64,000 nt of DNA, taken from positions 203,501 through 267,500 of the forward strand of contig JBAMJV010009342.1 in NCBI GenBank assembly GCA_037951105.1. The letters run 5' to 3'. The position numbers and the translations under genes were made by a program. Numbering within the stretch: position 1 is the first letter of the stretch; each line of letters starts with the position of its first letter. The notes beneath the pieces are model-generated. The model was not told where the DNA came from and ran no database searches. It saw nothing but the letters and a program-made list of their open reading frames with translations. Source of the stretch: Echinarachnius parma (Eukaryota; Echinodermata; Echinoidea; Clypeasteroida; Echinarachniidae). Positions 10,690 to 21,606 of this stretch are shown piece after piece.

Positions 10690-11160
10690 TTCCCTTATGT
10701 AGGTATGGGACCCTCTGCATGGCCACCTGGTTAGAGAAGAAGAAAAGGCTGTGGGATCCGATGACGGTGGACAGTATGAAGGCCTTTGTTGCTCTGCTAA
10801 TGGTGATGGGCATGGTCACATTTCCACGCTACAAACTATACTGGAGCACATCTTCACTTCTCAGGATCCCACTGTTTTTGTGGAACTGCTTCTGCAGAAT
10901 CCTACGATTCTTACATGTTGCCGACAACGCCACTGCAAGGGAAGGAGATAAGCTGGCGAAGGTGCGTCCACTTCTAGAACTCCTGATCCCAAAGTTCAGT
11001 GAGGTTTACATGCCAACAATGAACCTCTCATCGGATGAATCCATGATCCAAGTTCAAGGGCTCACCTTTGGTGGATTACGCCAAAAAAGCTGGTGATATG
11101 GGGCATCAAAGTGTTTGTACTGAGCGAGTCCAGCACTCGGGCAAATCCGTCGGGAGGTTG
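10690..11160 (+). pseudogene. piggyBac (PGBD-like) transposase fragment
   Basis: The 136-aa frame 10,686-11,096 reads LWDPMTVDSMKAFVALLMVM, GMVTFPRYKLYWSTSS, then CRILRFLHVADNA, KLAKVRPLLELLIPKFSEVY, NLSSDESMIQVQG. These are the conserved piggyBac blocks: 'T..E..AF.GLL..MG...LP....YW', 'F..I.RFLH..DN', 'KVRP....' and 'S.DE.M', where the Asp of 'DESM' is catalytic. The frame then shifts into WGIKVFVLSESSTRAN. The rest of the nuclease and the C-terminal Cys-rich domain are gone. The remaining piece is about a quarter of a full protein. Confidence 0.8.
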
Positions 11161-11226
11161 ACGAGAGGTCTGTGCCTCCCAGTTCATTGTCTTGAGTGCA
11201 CAGAGGAGAGAGTCTGCGCAACTCCA

Positions 11227-11551
11227 GGGGGGTGTTTCACAAAGATCCTAATTTGATCTTAGCACTAAGATGGTCTATTATGGAAAGCCATTAGTGTCTT
11301 GAAACAGTTTTTAGAAAAGTTATGTTGAAATGCATAAAATGTTGATTCAAATCATATATATTGTCTAATTATTAAAGAGATTCATTATCTTCACATAAAA
11401 TTCATGAAAATCTCTTTGATAATTAGAAAATATATATGATTTGAATCAACATTTTATGCATTTCAACATAACTTTTACAAAAATGTTTCAAGACACTAAT
11501 GGCTTTCCATAATATTTAAGACCATCTTAGGATCTCTGTGAAACACCCCCC
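11227..11551. mobile_element. foldback MITE, ~325 bp
   Basis: The sequence is a nearly complete inverted repeat. It begins GGGGGGTGTTTCAC with 'aaagatccta' just inside and ends with the reverse complement, and the inner arms ('ttgattcaaatcatatata', 'gttatgttgaaatgcat') also pair. It has no coding capacity and splits the piggyBac debris from the next coding scraps. Confidence 0.8.
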
Positions 11552-12115
11552 AGACTTTTGTTCAGAGTCAAGAAGAGGCGTTTGCAATGCTTGGAGTTGG
11601 AGGAGATAGTTTCCTCGCAGAGGCCAAGGAGCAGGCAAGTGAAATCGTAAGTCAAGCAACACTCAAAGAAATGGAAGAGGATCTTTGTGATCGACTCCAC
11701 GTGCCCCCCTCTGAATTGCTGGAGATGGGTAAGCAGGCAACCCTAAAGCGATAACAGGCTCTTCTTCAAGATGAGATAGAGTCTTTGGCTCTTTCAGTTC
11801 GGGAGGTTTCACTTTGAAGCACTATTCTCAGAGGCTCCCTGTATCGACAAATCTGCACAGGTTTACGTGACAAAGGTGGAAATGGTAGCTGCCAAAAATA
11901 TAAAAAACAAAACAAAGGACCAGATCACAAAACGATCAACGCAGATTGCAAACTGTCTAAACGGTGAGGGTCAGAGAGAGGCATTGCTGGATGAAATCGC
12001 ACGGTCAAAACAGCTGAGAAAGGACGATCTCATTGCTCTTTTTCATTAGGCAGAAGAACTGTTACTCCATCAGGATTGTGCTATGGAGAGCGACTCAGAT
12101 AGTGATTACTGAACA
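11552..12115 (+). pseudogene. unassigned helical ORF, broken
   Basis: Pieces in different frames read AFAMLGVGGDSFLAEAKEQ, DRLHVPPSELLEMGKQATLK and GQREALLDEIARSKQLRKDD, LIALFH, ending in an acidic tail (MESDSDSDY) before a stop at about 12,112. Helical and charged, without a recognised domain. The short acidic end looks like a genuine C-terminus. Confidence 0.35.
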
Positions 12116-12560
12116 TGCTGAAGTGTTGCATCAAATGTATTTGCTTTCACAGGTTTTCATGGATACATCGATGTAGAATTGCATTTTCATATGGAGTTAT
12201 GTATCACAGTCAGTTGATAAATTGGTTGCTTACATGCATATAATTATAAAGACCTTACAGACTGTACAATGGCAATGAGTATATAATGATTTTTCTTGCT
12301 TGTTTTGTATACAAGAGATTTACGAAATATATTCATGATTGGCTTTCCTTCGCCGAGGTTCAGGACGGCAGCCGGCATCCCCTGCATGACCCTCAAGGAG
12401 TTTAACGAGAAGATAAATGCTAAATGTGCCTCGGCTAGGCGAGCAATAAAAAAGAAAGCTCTTAAAGGGATCTAGTAACTTTGTTCACATGTGCAAAAAG
12501 TGATACTCTGGATGCACTAGTAGGAAGTAATTTTTCACAACATATACATGTAAACTACTT
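12116..12560. other. mostly non-coding; one short scrap
   Basis: Apart from a short + strand scrap at about 12,332-12,473 (GFPSPRFRTAAGIPCMTLKE, then a lysine-rich end before a stop), nothing is recognisable. Confidence 0.35.
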
Positions 12561-12579
12561 ACCTTCGTGAAGAGTGGCT

Positions 12580-12895
12580 GGTAGCGGATGAATAGTAGAG
12601 GGCTCACGTCATACCAAAGAACTATTGCAAAGCAGACAAACTGCAGGAAAGGGCATGATGAGAAGGTGAAGCAGTGGGCCAAAGATGTGCATAGAGGATG
12701 GGAGAACTACCTTGGACATGCCCATATGTCTTATCTCCCCAAATCTTCAGATGAACAAAGACAAGACCAATGTCCAAGTATCACTCACATCAGAGATGCC
12801 GAGGAACCTCAGAAGAGAACAGCATCTTGGGTACTAAGAACTACCCAAAGCCCTCATAATAAGAATAGTGCGTGTGTTAGTTTCTACACAAATTA
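12580..12895 (+). pseudogene. scrap similar to 15,525-15,700
   Basis: The words 'gaatagtagaggactcacgtca' type sequence (about 12,590-12,680) recur with changes at about 15,585-15,690 (shared reading NSRGL.(T)SYQ). Both are followed by a KQWA-like stretch. No family assigned; the two places are decayed copies of one coding segment. Confidence 0.4.
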
Positions 12896-12954
12896 AACAG
12901 GTTTGTAAAATTAGAATCATCTACATGTACTTGACTTTGCACTTAGCAAAAGAT

Positions 12955-14640
12955 ACATTCACTCTCCAGACGGCCTCTCGAGCTGACAGATTCTTAATCA
13001 TTTCTCTTGATGAAGAAGGAAACAGCTGTAGGATTGTAACATTTAAAGCAGATGGGACATGGTCATGCAGGGTGTTTGGAAGGCTGGTTCTTTCTCCACA
13101 GTTGAAAGAGTTTGAAGGGTTACCAGGACAGGTTACCAGTGTTGAAGATGTGAGGGAGGTGATGGATGTCGTCATTAAGTTGTTGATTTGTACCGGAAAT
13201 CCAGAGTATCATGCAACAATTAGCACGGAAAAAGTGGCTCTCAAACCTGTTTTCAAGCATGACTTTCCTGACCACACCACTGTTAGACATAACAGCTGCC
13301 CGCTCCTTACCCCAGACCAGAGATGTGGACCCTGCAAAATATACCGCAGCACCTTGGCAGCTTCAATATGTACCCCTTCATCCTCTACATCCCTCCATAC
13401 TCCGTATTTAAGCATCTCTCCAAACAGGAGCTCCACCAACGCTTGGCCACATCAACACAGACTGTGCAGACCATGAAAAGAAAAATCAACAAACTTGAAG
13501 AGGCGCATCACAAAAATGGTGGAGGGGGAAGGAGAAGAAATCCCTCAACAACAGGATGAGGGATTTAGGGAAGTTTTGACCAGTGCTGCAACACTTGCTG
13601 ACAGTTTGCCAGATGGGTCACCACAGAAAGTGATAATGGGAGCAGCAGGCCAAGGCAGCAAGGACATCACCGCAAGGTATGAGATGGCATCCTGCTCTCC
13701 TCCGATTATGCATTGCCTTGCATGCCAAATCCCCATCCGGTTACAATTTGTTAAGGTCTTCCGGCTTCCTAAAACTCCCCCACGAGAACACTCTATTCAA
13801 CTATACACATTTCGCCGACACATCCCCTGGAAACAACGCAAATCTTTTGAAACACATCATGACCGAACACAACATCCCTTCACTACACAACTACAATAAA
13901 AATGTCTGCATTCTGATGGATGAAATGAAGCTTAAATGTGGTCTTTTCTTCACGTCAAGTGGGAAGGTTGTAGGATTCAATGATCTGGGACCAGTCAACA
14001 ACGAGTTGAAGCGTTTCGAGAATGAACTAAAAAAATGTGATGGGAAGCTGGCTACACATGTCTTTGTTATAATGGCAAGGGGCCTTTTCTCTGGACTAAA
14101 ATTTCCCTTCGCATACTATCCATGTGTAGGGATGACTTCCGACAAGATATATTCATGCGTTTGTAGTGCCGTTCAGGCCCTTGAATGCTGGGGACTTCGA
14201 GTGCGGGCAATAACATCGGATGGGGCGAGCAACAACCAAACATTTTACCAACTTTATGCGGAAGAAGCTCATGGCCATTACACACAGAACCCCTTTGTGC
14301 CAGACAGGAAAGTCTATTTTCTTTCGGACCCGCCACACCTCCACAAGACAGCGCGTAACAACTTTGCCAACAGCGGAAGTCACACAAACACCAGGAATCT
14401 GATGGTATGTAAAGTTATGCATGCATCTTCATATCCCAAGTTCAATCAAAGAGTATGTTTGAATTTTAAGAGGAAATGCAAATCACAATGTTCACAAACA
14501 TCTATTTATTGCTTCACTGTTCATAGATGCTCAGCTGGCACACCAGGACAGAGGCAAGGAACAAACACAAAAAGAGTCGGCAGCGTTGTCAAGTTCTCAT
14601 AGAAAAAAAAGCGCGAACAAAAATATTGGGAGTGACAAGA
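12955..14640 (+). pseudogene. P-element/THAP9-like transposase, copy 2 (longer)
   Basis: An N-terminal portion at 12,955-13,470 reads VRHNSCPLLTPDQRCGPCKI, a Cys-rich segment typical of the region after the THAP finger, followed by a coiled coil (MKRKINKLEE). The 307-aa frame 13,679-14,602 holds the catalytic core: FLKLPHENTLFNYTHF, VCILMDEMKLKCGLFF (first Asp), VRAITSDGASNNQTFYQLY (second Asp) and FLSDPPHLHKTARNN. A donor at about 14,406 (gtatgtaaag) and an acceptor before 14,527 mark an intron. At least one frame change separates the N-terminal part from the core, and no THAP finger or TIR is seen. Family call from the DDE blocks; close relatives are THAP9 and Drosophila P. Confidence 0.8.
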
Positions 14641-15500
14641 ACAATGAGCAACACTGCTTGGAAAGCCTTAAACAACTGGTTTGATCAGCATACATTTACA
14701 ATTTCAATCGGCGCGGATTGAAGGATGTCACCATGGGAATGCCGTGAATACTCACAGAAAAAAAGGCTTGATGACCTCCGTCGTGGGAGCCACAAAGACA
14801 CATCACCTGGCGATGGGGGAAAGAGCAGCTATGGTGATAAACAGCAAGTAGGCGGGGGTTCCCAAGTTCCAGCATCCTTTGAATGTCCAAAGTCAAGACA
14901 TCCTGATTCATGTGTTGCTGTCCTTGCCGAGCATACAAATACTCGATTATGTTGGCTACAGACTATTGGACAGCATATGGGGTCAACTTGCAGTGTCAGT
15001 CAAGGTAACAAAAACACCCTTAAGAATAGAAAGTGGCTGTATAATCAGTGGACGAAAAATCAAGGAAATCTGAGATACAAAGTTCTTCAAAGAGGAAGAA
15101 AAAACCTGCCGAAGCCGACATCTGCTAACAAGTGATGAAGACTTGCAAATGCAGAACGAAAGGAGACTGGGCAGCACCACCACCACCACCCCCAACACCA
15201 CCCAAGGGTGCCAAGTTGAGAAAATTTGACTACCACTGGATGACGGAAGACGATTCCGACTTTGTTTAGACTAAATATATACATATCAGTAACACAATCG
15301 GAAAATAAACTCCGACATACTGCTTTAATATAAAATGGAGCAGCAGTGCACACCCTATTTGCCCTATTTGCAGGATAGTCTACAATTTAATGTTATATGT
15401 TGAAAACTAGTTTGGAAAAAGATTAGTTTATTTAGAGTTGAAACGCATTGTATATATGAAGTTTATAATTTTTAACATGGTAGTCAGTCCCTGCACGTTG
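14641..15500 (+). other. transposon-like coding scraps, unassigned
   Basis: Immediately after the P-like block lies a frame reading NTAWKALNNWFDQHTFTI and, beyond it, a Ser/Lys-rich frame to 15,135 and a run of His/Pro codons (15,176-15,205). These could be the C-terminal end of the P-like protein or of another element. From 15,250 to 15,480 I see nothing. Confidence 0.35.
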
Positions 15501-15524
15501 GAAGACAACAAATTGCTCTAGAAG

Positions 15525-15960
15525 AACTGGATGATATTTTCACTTTAAAAGAAGGATGTGCAAATAAGACAACATTCAAGCGCATGAATAGTAGAGGACT
15601 GAGCACGTCATACCAAACAGCTGTTGCATTTAGCAGACAGACTGCGGAAGAAGGAAATGAGGCAAGGTGAAGCAGTGGGCACAAGATGCATTGAGGAGGT
15701 GAGGAAAACATGTCCTATACCCTTGTCATGGACAATGTCGATATGGTAGTCCGAGCACTTCATCCAACCAGGGAAAATTATTGTAGTCCAGATCATCTCT
15801 GAGCCAGGGATCGACACTGGGGGGCTTACAAGAGAACTCTTCTCACATGTCATCCCAATGCTGAGAGAGATGGCAGATTTCAAGCATCTGAAGGCAAGGG
15901 TACTGTTTGTGCTTCACATAACTCTGTACATGGGCATGCTTGAAGAGCTGTCCCATCTGA
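15525..15960 (+). pseudogene. transposon-associated HECT-like fragment
   Basis: After a scrap shared with 12,580-12,680, the + strand reads SYTLVMDNVDMVVRALHPTR and then, in another frame, IISEPGIDTGGLTRELFSHV followed by IPMLREMADF. The 'E.GID.GG.TRE.F' motif is the opening of the HECT E3 ligase domain as found in G2E3-like proteins and in some invertebrate transposon proteins. The catalytic Cys end is not present. Frame changes and stops are frequent. Assignment is by motif only. Confidence 0.45.
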
Positions 15961-16439
15961 CACTTTGTGCAGGAAGAGAGCCTCCATGCTTACCAGCAGG
16001 TGACGGATGGTCTCTTGGGCGTTCTTGTGGACATGAGGTGCCGTTTGTTTGACCGAGTTGACTTTGACAATGTCAGTTTTCAATCTAAGGGTCACAATGC
16101 TATGACGATCTTCCACCAGAACTTGGATCCTACAGAGGCAGTTTGCTCACGATTCTTGTTCTGTAGTTTTAGCCTCCCAACAGAAAGATTTCCCCAATGT
16201 TGAATTTGATTTACAACTATTATTTACAATGTAATCAGTGACCTTGATTAAACTTATCTTGGTAATTGGTTGCATTGTTTTTTGTTATTTTATCATTGAC
16301 TCTTATGAAACATGCAAATGTTACAGGTAAAGAAAGAAAAATATTGAAATTAATTAGTAATTCATTATGGTTTGTCATATTTTTTCCTTGATATTACCCA
16401 TGAAAACTACCATCACAACTTCTCTTCACAAGATGATCA

Positions 16440-16680
16440 TGAAGCTGTTCAACCAAAATCTACCATGAAGAAGAGTGCTCAACGACCTGGACCATCACTT
16501 CTTGGACCAAGACGCAGTGCAACACCATGTGTACAGGTTGGCTCAAGAGGTGATGGAGAGATTTATAACGATCCGCCTCCAGCACAAGGCCCAGATGGCA
16601 ACGCAACAAGTGATTGGGGAGAAAGTGAGGCATCACTTCCACCGTTTGTCCACGGTGCAAGGACAATAGTTTCAGTATGA
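16440..16680 (+). pseudogene. unassigned helical ORF fragment
   Basis: A frame at 16,475-16,669 reads LDHHFLDQDAVQHHVYRLAQ, EVMERFITIRLQHKAQ, a charged helical segment. No domain recognised. It lies between the HECT-like piece and the zinc-binding piece and may belong to the same broken element as the latter. Confidence 0.3.
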
Positions 16681-16928
16681 CTCCCAAATACCATTGGAGT
16701 AGCATCTGTCAGAAGAAAATCACCCTCACCACTAGCCACAGAGACCCGCGCTTCCCGTTCTGCTTGATTAAGTCAAAGGACAATAGTGGGCTCCTCTACC
16801 CTATACCATCAGTAATGACTGTGATCACAGTGGCGGTGAAGGTTTTCCGGGTTGTGACAAACAAGTACATCCCATCTGCATCTTCTCTTGGGAAGAAAAT
16901 AATGATGACAGCCAACCAACATCTACCA

Positions 16929-17235
16929 TGTAAATGTGGCCATTGCCGCCACATGGAAAGAGAGATAGAACGGAAATGCTGCAGGAAGAGGCCTCTGGAA
17001 TGCCATTCCAGAAGCCCACGATTTGCACGCCTGTGCTTGGAGGCAACGACTGCAAGAAAGTAAAGATCAGACAGAGAAATTGATTGCCTCTGCGAGGGAC
17101 AGGATTCAAAGGGTGCATGCCAAAGGGAAGTAGAGCGTAAATGTTGCAGGAAGAGGCCTCTGGAATGCCATTCCTTAAGCCCACGATTGGCATGTCTGTG
17201 CCTCTGGAATGCCACAATTCGTACGCCTAAGCTTG
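16929..17235 (+). pseudogene. P2X7-ballast-like zinc domain, two partial tandem copies
   Basis: The frame reads CKCGHCRHMEREIERKCC then RKRPLECHSRSPRFARLCLE. The spacing CxCxxC...CC plus a following 'FARLCL' strand is the pattern of the C-terminal 'ballast' domain of P2X7 receptors (Pfam P2RX7_C), which is also widely spread in uncharacterised transposon-linked proteins of aquatic animals. The second half repeats 159 bp later (17,131 on), as KCCRKRPLECHSLSPRLACL. No P2X channel sequence is nearby, so a receptor gene is unlikely. Confidence 0.5.
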
Positions 17236-17865
17236 GACCCCCAAGTACTGGACTAATCTGGAGGACCAGTATGCCCGGGCTAGGAAGAGGAAAGCGGTCA
17301 TATCGCCATGCTGGTTGCAGGACGTATGTCCACTGGCAGCATGGCCGACTAGAGAGGGGGAACAGGAGGGTGGTACCCTCATGTTGCCATTCGGGATACA
17401 TACCCTTTATTCAATGGGCATTATGTAGGCTTCCAAGAGGGAAAAATAGACTTTTCTAAACTTTTTAATTTTTATTCTTTCTTTTGACTACAGACCGAGA
17501 CTACTCCATGATAACCAATATGGCTAGCGTCCAAGTGGGAAACAACATTGTCATCCGGCCACCCAAGTCCCAATAAAAAGATGGGGAACCATGGATTGGA
17601 AAAGTATTGAAGGTTACACCAAGGAATGTACATTTTGAGTTTTTCCACGGGAATTACAATAAGCCCTTTCGCTATCTCAGCGCGCGGTGCATTGTGGGAT
17701 AGATTCTCGGCTCGGCTGGAGATAAACAAAGAGCGTTCCCATAGCTACGCAGTGAATAGCACACACGCCGAGTGCACAGAGTGAGTGGCGTTATCGCGAA
17801 AATTTTACTCTTTTAAGTTTTAACTCGCAAAATAGTGGATATTGGACCATTTTTTATAACTTAAA

Positions 17866-19146
17866 ATGGCTGGGAATGATGTTCAGTTTAGTCTTGAACA
17901 AATTCAGCAGTTAAATGTGAAGCAATTGCAGGCATTTCTCCGCGAAAGAGGACTGAAAACCGTGGGTAGAAAGACTGAACTACAGGCTCTCGCATTCAGC
18001 GCTGTACAGCTTGGATACAAAGTGAAACAGACCGAAGTGGAAGAAGACAGATTGAGATCGGATCAATACGCAGAACTTTTGAACATTGAAGGGAAAAGAA
18101 TTCCAGACCCCCTTGTCGAGATTAATAACTGGATTTCAGAAAAAGAAGGTGTGAGATTTTGGCCCCCCGTGAGCTATTTCGAGATTGCTGAATGGCTGCT
18201 GAACGATGCTCCATGTACCAGCGTACCGAGCTTAAGTAAGCGAAGAAAGGATAATGAGCAGAGACCAACATCACTGAGAGATAGACTGTTGTCTGATTAC
18301 AAAGAAGGCAAAGCCTACTCGTACTTTAAAAGCAAGTGGCTGCATGAAATTTTCTTTCATGAGATCTGCAAGGAAAGCACAGTGTGTGTTCTAAAGACTA
18401 AATGTACGCCGTCGCAAGCTGTGAAGAATGTTCCCCATGATGTTTGGGTAGCATTTGACAAGGCATCAGGAAAAATCCTTCGAGCATATTGCAGCTGTTT
18501 TGCAGGGGAAAGGCATGATCACAAAACTTCAAAATTTAACCCAAATACCTTCTTGAAAATGAAAATACTGTAGATCTATGTTACAAGCCGAACGTTGAAA
18601 AATAAAAACCAAGCTAGAGTCTAGATCTACACAATATCAGACTAGATCTAGGCTACGTCTATCTACAAAATTCAAAAATAAACAGACGGCTCCGTCCAGG
18701 ATTCCGAGAGACATGAAAATACGAGAGACAAAGGCCAGAAACAACCCTCTTTTTTTGTTTTAATTTGAATCAATTTCAACATTTTTTTATTTTTCCACTC
18801 CCCCCCCCCCCCCCCCCCCCATCTCAACCAAGAATCAATAATTTATTTTCCCCCATATTTTGTATTGTTTGTTTCAGCCTAGGGTCCACTTGCAATCACA
18901 TCGCAGCATTGATATTCAAGGTTGATAATGCCTTTATGACTGGTGTGTCCCAAAGCCGAAATCTACCATGCACTTCAAAGGTCTGCAGCTGGAACGTGTA
19001 CAGTGGAGGTGCAGGAGCAGTCCTTCATGGAATCCCGGTGTCGGAGATGGATTGGGTGAAACCTAACTATGGCAAAGAAAGTTCTGGTGAGTTGAATATA
19101 GAATCTGCATCTTCTCTTTATCTGAGATTGAATAGGCCAACAGTAT
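17866..19146 (+). pseudogene. SAP + SWIM zinc finger protein of the ISL2EU-like element
   Basis: The 235-aa first exon (17,866-18,573) starts MAGNDVQFSLEQIQQLNV and carries a SAP DNA-binding motif at residues 9-50 (LNVKQLQAFLRERGLKTVGR, K, TEL). It reaches ILRAYCSCFAG, the first half of a SWIM finger (CxC). The second half, LGSTCNHIAALIF (CxH), lies at 18,883-18,921 after an acceptor-like ttttgtttcag, so an intron separates them. The expected donor just after CFAG reads GGGAAAG where GTGAAAG would be expected, so splicing is probably lost. The second exon ends at 19,146 after CSWNVYSGG and LHGIPVSEMDWVKPNYGK. The YqaJ-type exonuclease domain usually following in this class is absent, so the gene is truncated. 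Start codon chosen as the first ATG of the frame. Confidence 0.7.
18801..18820. repeat. homopolymer runs (example)
   Basis: Long single-base runs occur here (C, 20 bases) and at 5,079-5,092 (G), 20,926-20,975 (A then T), 21,497-21,548 (A then T), 39,293-39,310 (C), 48,381-48,400 (G), 49,190-49,230 (A then T) and 51,198-51,211 (C). Their exact lengths should be treated as uncertain in any assembly. Confidence 0.8.
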
Positions 19147-19322
19147 AATGAGATGTCATATGAACTTATAAAAATAAAATTATAGGACCATTTCATATTT
19201 CAAAAATGGATCCATGAATATGACTCTGATGACTACTTGGTCTTGTCTTCTTTGTAGCCTGTTTGGCTTCCTGCACCCTGCTAAACACCGATGTCGGTTT
19301 CTTACTAGGACTCTCCTTGGTC

Positions 19323-19800
19323 TCACGAAGCAACTCGTGAGATGGCTGGCTCTGGGTAAAGGTTAAAGGTCAAAGGGCAAAGGTAAAACATTTTAATAAA
19401 ACTACTTCTTGTGGGTAGACTCTCCTTGCTTGCCACAACTTGTTTCCTTGTCCGCTCTCTCATTGGAGTTGGGGTCTTGTTTGACTGTGATTCCGTGAAC
19501 TCGTATGGATCTCTCCTTCCAATTTCCTTCATGCCCTGTGAGGTAGCATCCATGCTGCCACTCACTGCCCCTTGATCTGTTGAGATGGTACTGTGTTTCT
19601 TCTGTTGTGCCCTAGCTGATCTTGCTGGTGATCGTCCTGTCCTGGGTTGTGCATTTCCTTGACAGTCTACAACAGTGTCTGCTTCACTGTTGACATTTTC
19701 TTTGTGCAGGAACTGAGCAAGGATGGACATTTTATCTTCCAGGATGTTCTCAGGCGGCTTTCGTTCAAGGATTTCATCAGCTGACCTTTGTTCAAAGGTA
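19323..19800 (-). pseudogene. unassigned minus-strand frame inside the ISL2EU-like element
   Basis: The frame reads EQRSADEILERKPPENILED, KMSILAQFLHKENVNSEADT, then a basic Ser/Arg-rich stretch (SPARSARAQQKKHSTIST). It has no recognised domain. As the only substantial minus-strand frame within the element, it may be what remains of the element's second gene. It is convergent with the SAP-SWIM gene. Confidence 0.3.
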
Positions 19801-20840
19801 GAGATGTCTCTTGTTTGTTCCTTGACAGCAAAGAGAATTTTTCACTCTTGTATAACTAAGGCACTGTTAAGACCACACCTAGAATATGTCAGTAACTAAC
19901 AGATGTAAAAATTATTTGTACATGCGTATGAGGAAGCCATGGAATTCTCTAATGACCTAGTTAATGCACCCAGTGTCTACAATTTTGAAATTGGTCTGGA
20001 CAAACATTGGAAGCATGAACCCATCAAGTTGAGGTTAGACCCCATACCACCTGGCGATGATCCAGCCAACGACGAAGGAACTTGGAACTGAATATAGAGG
20101 CATAAGTCTGCGTTCAGAATCATCCATAGGTATCCATAGGTAGGTAAATAAGCTCATAAATAAATAGTTTGGAAAAAAAGTCATCCAGCTTGTAAGGCAT
20201 GTGACAATGAATTTTTATGACACAATAACTTTTTTGTAAACAATTTATCATCAAAATTAATGACACTTTCCTGTTTGACTATAGGATCGTACATATGGAA
20301 TATTTTTCATTATTTTGATAATATTGTGGTGGTGTTTTGTTTTTTTTTTCGTTTTTTTTTCCAAGACTAGATTTCGAGTGACTGCTTGAAGTTGAAGAAA
20401 AAAATAAATAACACGCTCGGATGCATGAAATCGTAGTTATATTACAGTCCCACTCGTAATAATCTGTGTTATGTTTTTATTAACTGGTGAAATTTCGTTG
20501 AAAACACAGCAGGAAAAATCTATTTTGAACAAAGCTAACAATATATCAGGGCTTTGATACTTTGATCTAAATATAAATGAAAATACTTACATTCACAACT
20601 AACACAAATAGCGGTAGAAATGAAGAAAATCCAATGATTCTTGATATCTGAATGAGCGAAAAATACGAAGCAGGAGTAAAGCTGCTATACACACAAAGAT
20701 GCAATGCGTGTGCATGCAAAATTCATACACACCACATTCACTCAATACGCTCTTCTCACGGTCGCTCACGAGTTGTTTATCTCCAGAAACTCGTTGATAA
20801 GAAAATCTCGCGCATGCGCAGTCGAGACTGCGAAAAGGCT

Positions 20841-20923
20841 TACCGTAAAACTCCGTGTATAAGGCGCACTTTTTTCCGTCGGAAAAAATTTCAAAGTCGG
20901 GGGTGCGCCTTATACACAGGTAT

Positions 20924-20961
<38 letters not shown>

Positions 20962-21521
20962 TTTTTTTTTTTTTTAGAATTTTTTTTTGGGACACCCTGT
21001 AGTCATGTTCAATGCATATTACACTGGTGTAGAGCATGACAAGAGCTTGCTGTCTGTTGTAGCATTCAGCAAGATATACCTTTTTCACACAAAACAAATA
21101 TTGGTTACAAATTTAAAAATTGCAAGTTTATTGAGCAAATACTGCAGCTAATGAATATTCATACATTCGTGAGCAGCAGGTACTGCAATTATCTAACCAG
21201 TGGTTATAAATTTTGCTCATAATTGAAAATAGTTGTTAGTTAATTAAGAAAATTGCATATATTGAATGAGTATAAGTGCTTATGAATATTCATGAATAAG
21301 AATATGAATATTTATGAGCACCAGTGTTATTGCTCAATGTGTGCAATTTTTGTACTAACCACTATTTTGCATGTGAAAAAATGTATATGATGATGAAATC
21401 TACAATTGACATTAAGCCCTTGATATGCCCTAGACCAGCGATGTAAGTATTCCAACAGCACTACAAGGTGTCTAAAAAAAAATACAGGGTGTCCTAAAAA
21501 AAAAAAAAAAAAAAAAAAAAG

Positions 21522-21552
<31 letters not shown>

Positions 21553-21606
21553 AGTTGGGGGTGCGCCTTATACACGGGTGCGCCTTATACACGGAGTTTT
21601 ACGGTA
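20841..21606. mobile_element. TA-flanked MITE, sister of 4,172-4,834, sitting on the ISL2EU right edge
   Basis: It has the same ends as the 4,172 copy (TACCGTAAAACTCCGTGTAT and its reverse complement). It lies across the junction between the ISL2EU-like element and module A: removing it with one TA restores ...AAGGCTTATTGTG..., which is the element end plus its AT duplication. An additional internal half-end (TGCGCCTTATACAC at about 20,901) and long A/T runs show that a further MITE with GGGACACCCTGTA ends is nested inside. Confidence 0.8.

Larger units (their letters stand above)
17661..20841 (+). mobile_element. ISL2EU-like DNA transposon with AT target duplication
   Basis: The element begins AAGCCCTTTCGC and ends with the near-exact reverse complement (GCGAAAAGGCTT); both ends also share a subterminal GGAGATAAACAA in inverted orientation. 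Comparison with the uninterrupted A modules shows the target ...ACAAT|TGTG..., with AT duplicated on both sides (the right AT is now separated by a MITE). A 2-bp AT duplication and a SAP-SWIM protein fit the ISL2EU (IS4EU) superfamily. Length is about 3.2 kb. It holds one + strand gene and a minus-strand frame. Superfamily assignment is from established knowledge of these features and is not proven by a transposase match. Confidence 0.65.

Noticed and set aside
16929-17062. A genuine P2X receptor gene
   Set aside because: No channel segments are nearby, the frame is broken, and the domain is common in mobile elements.
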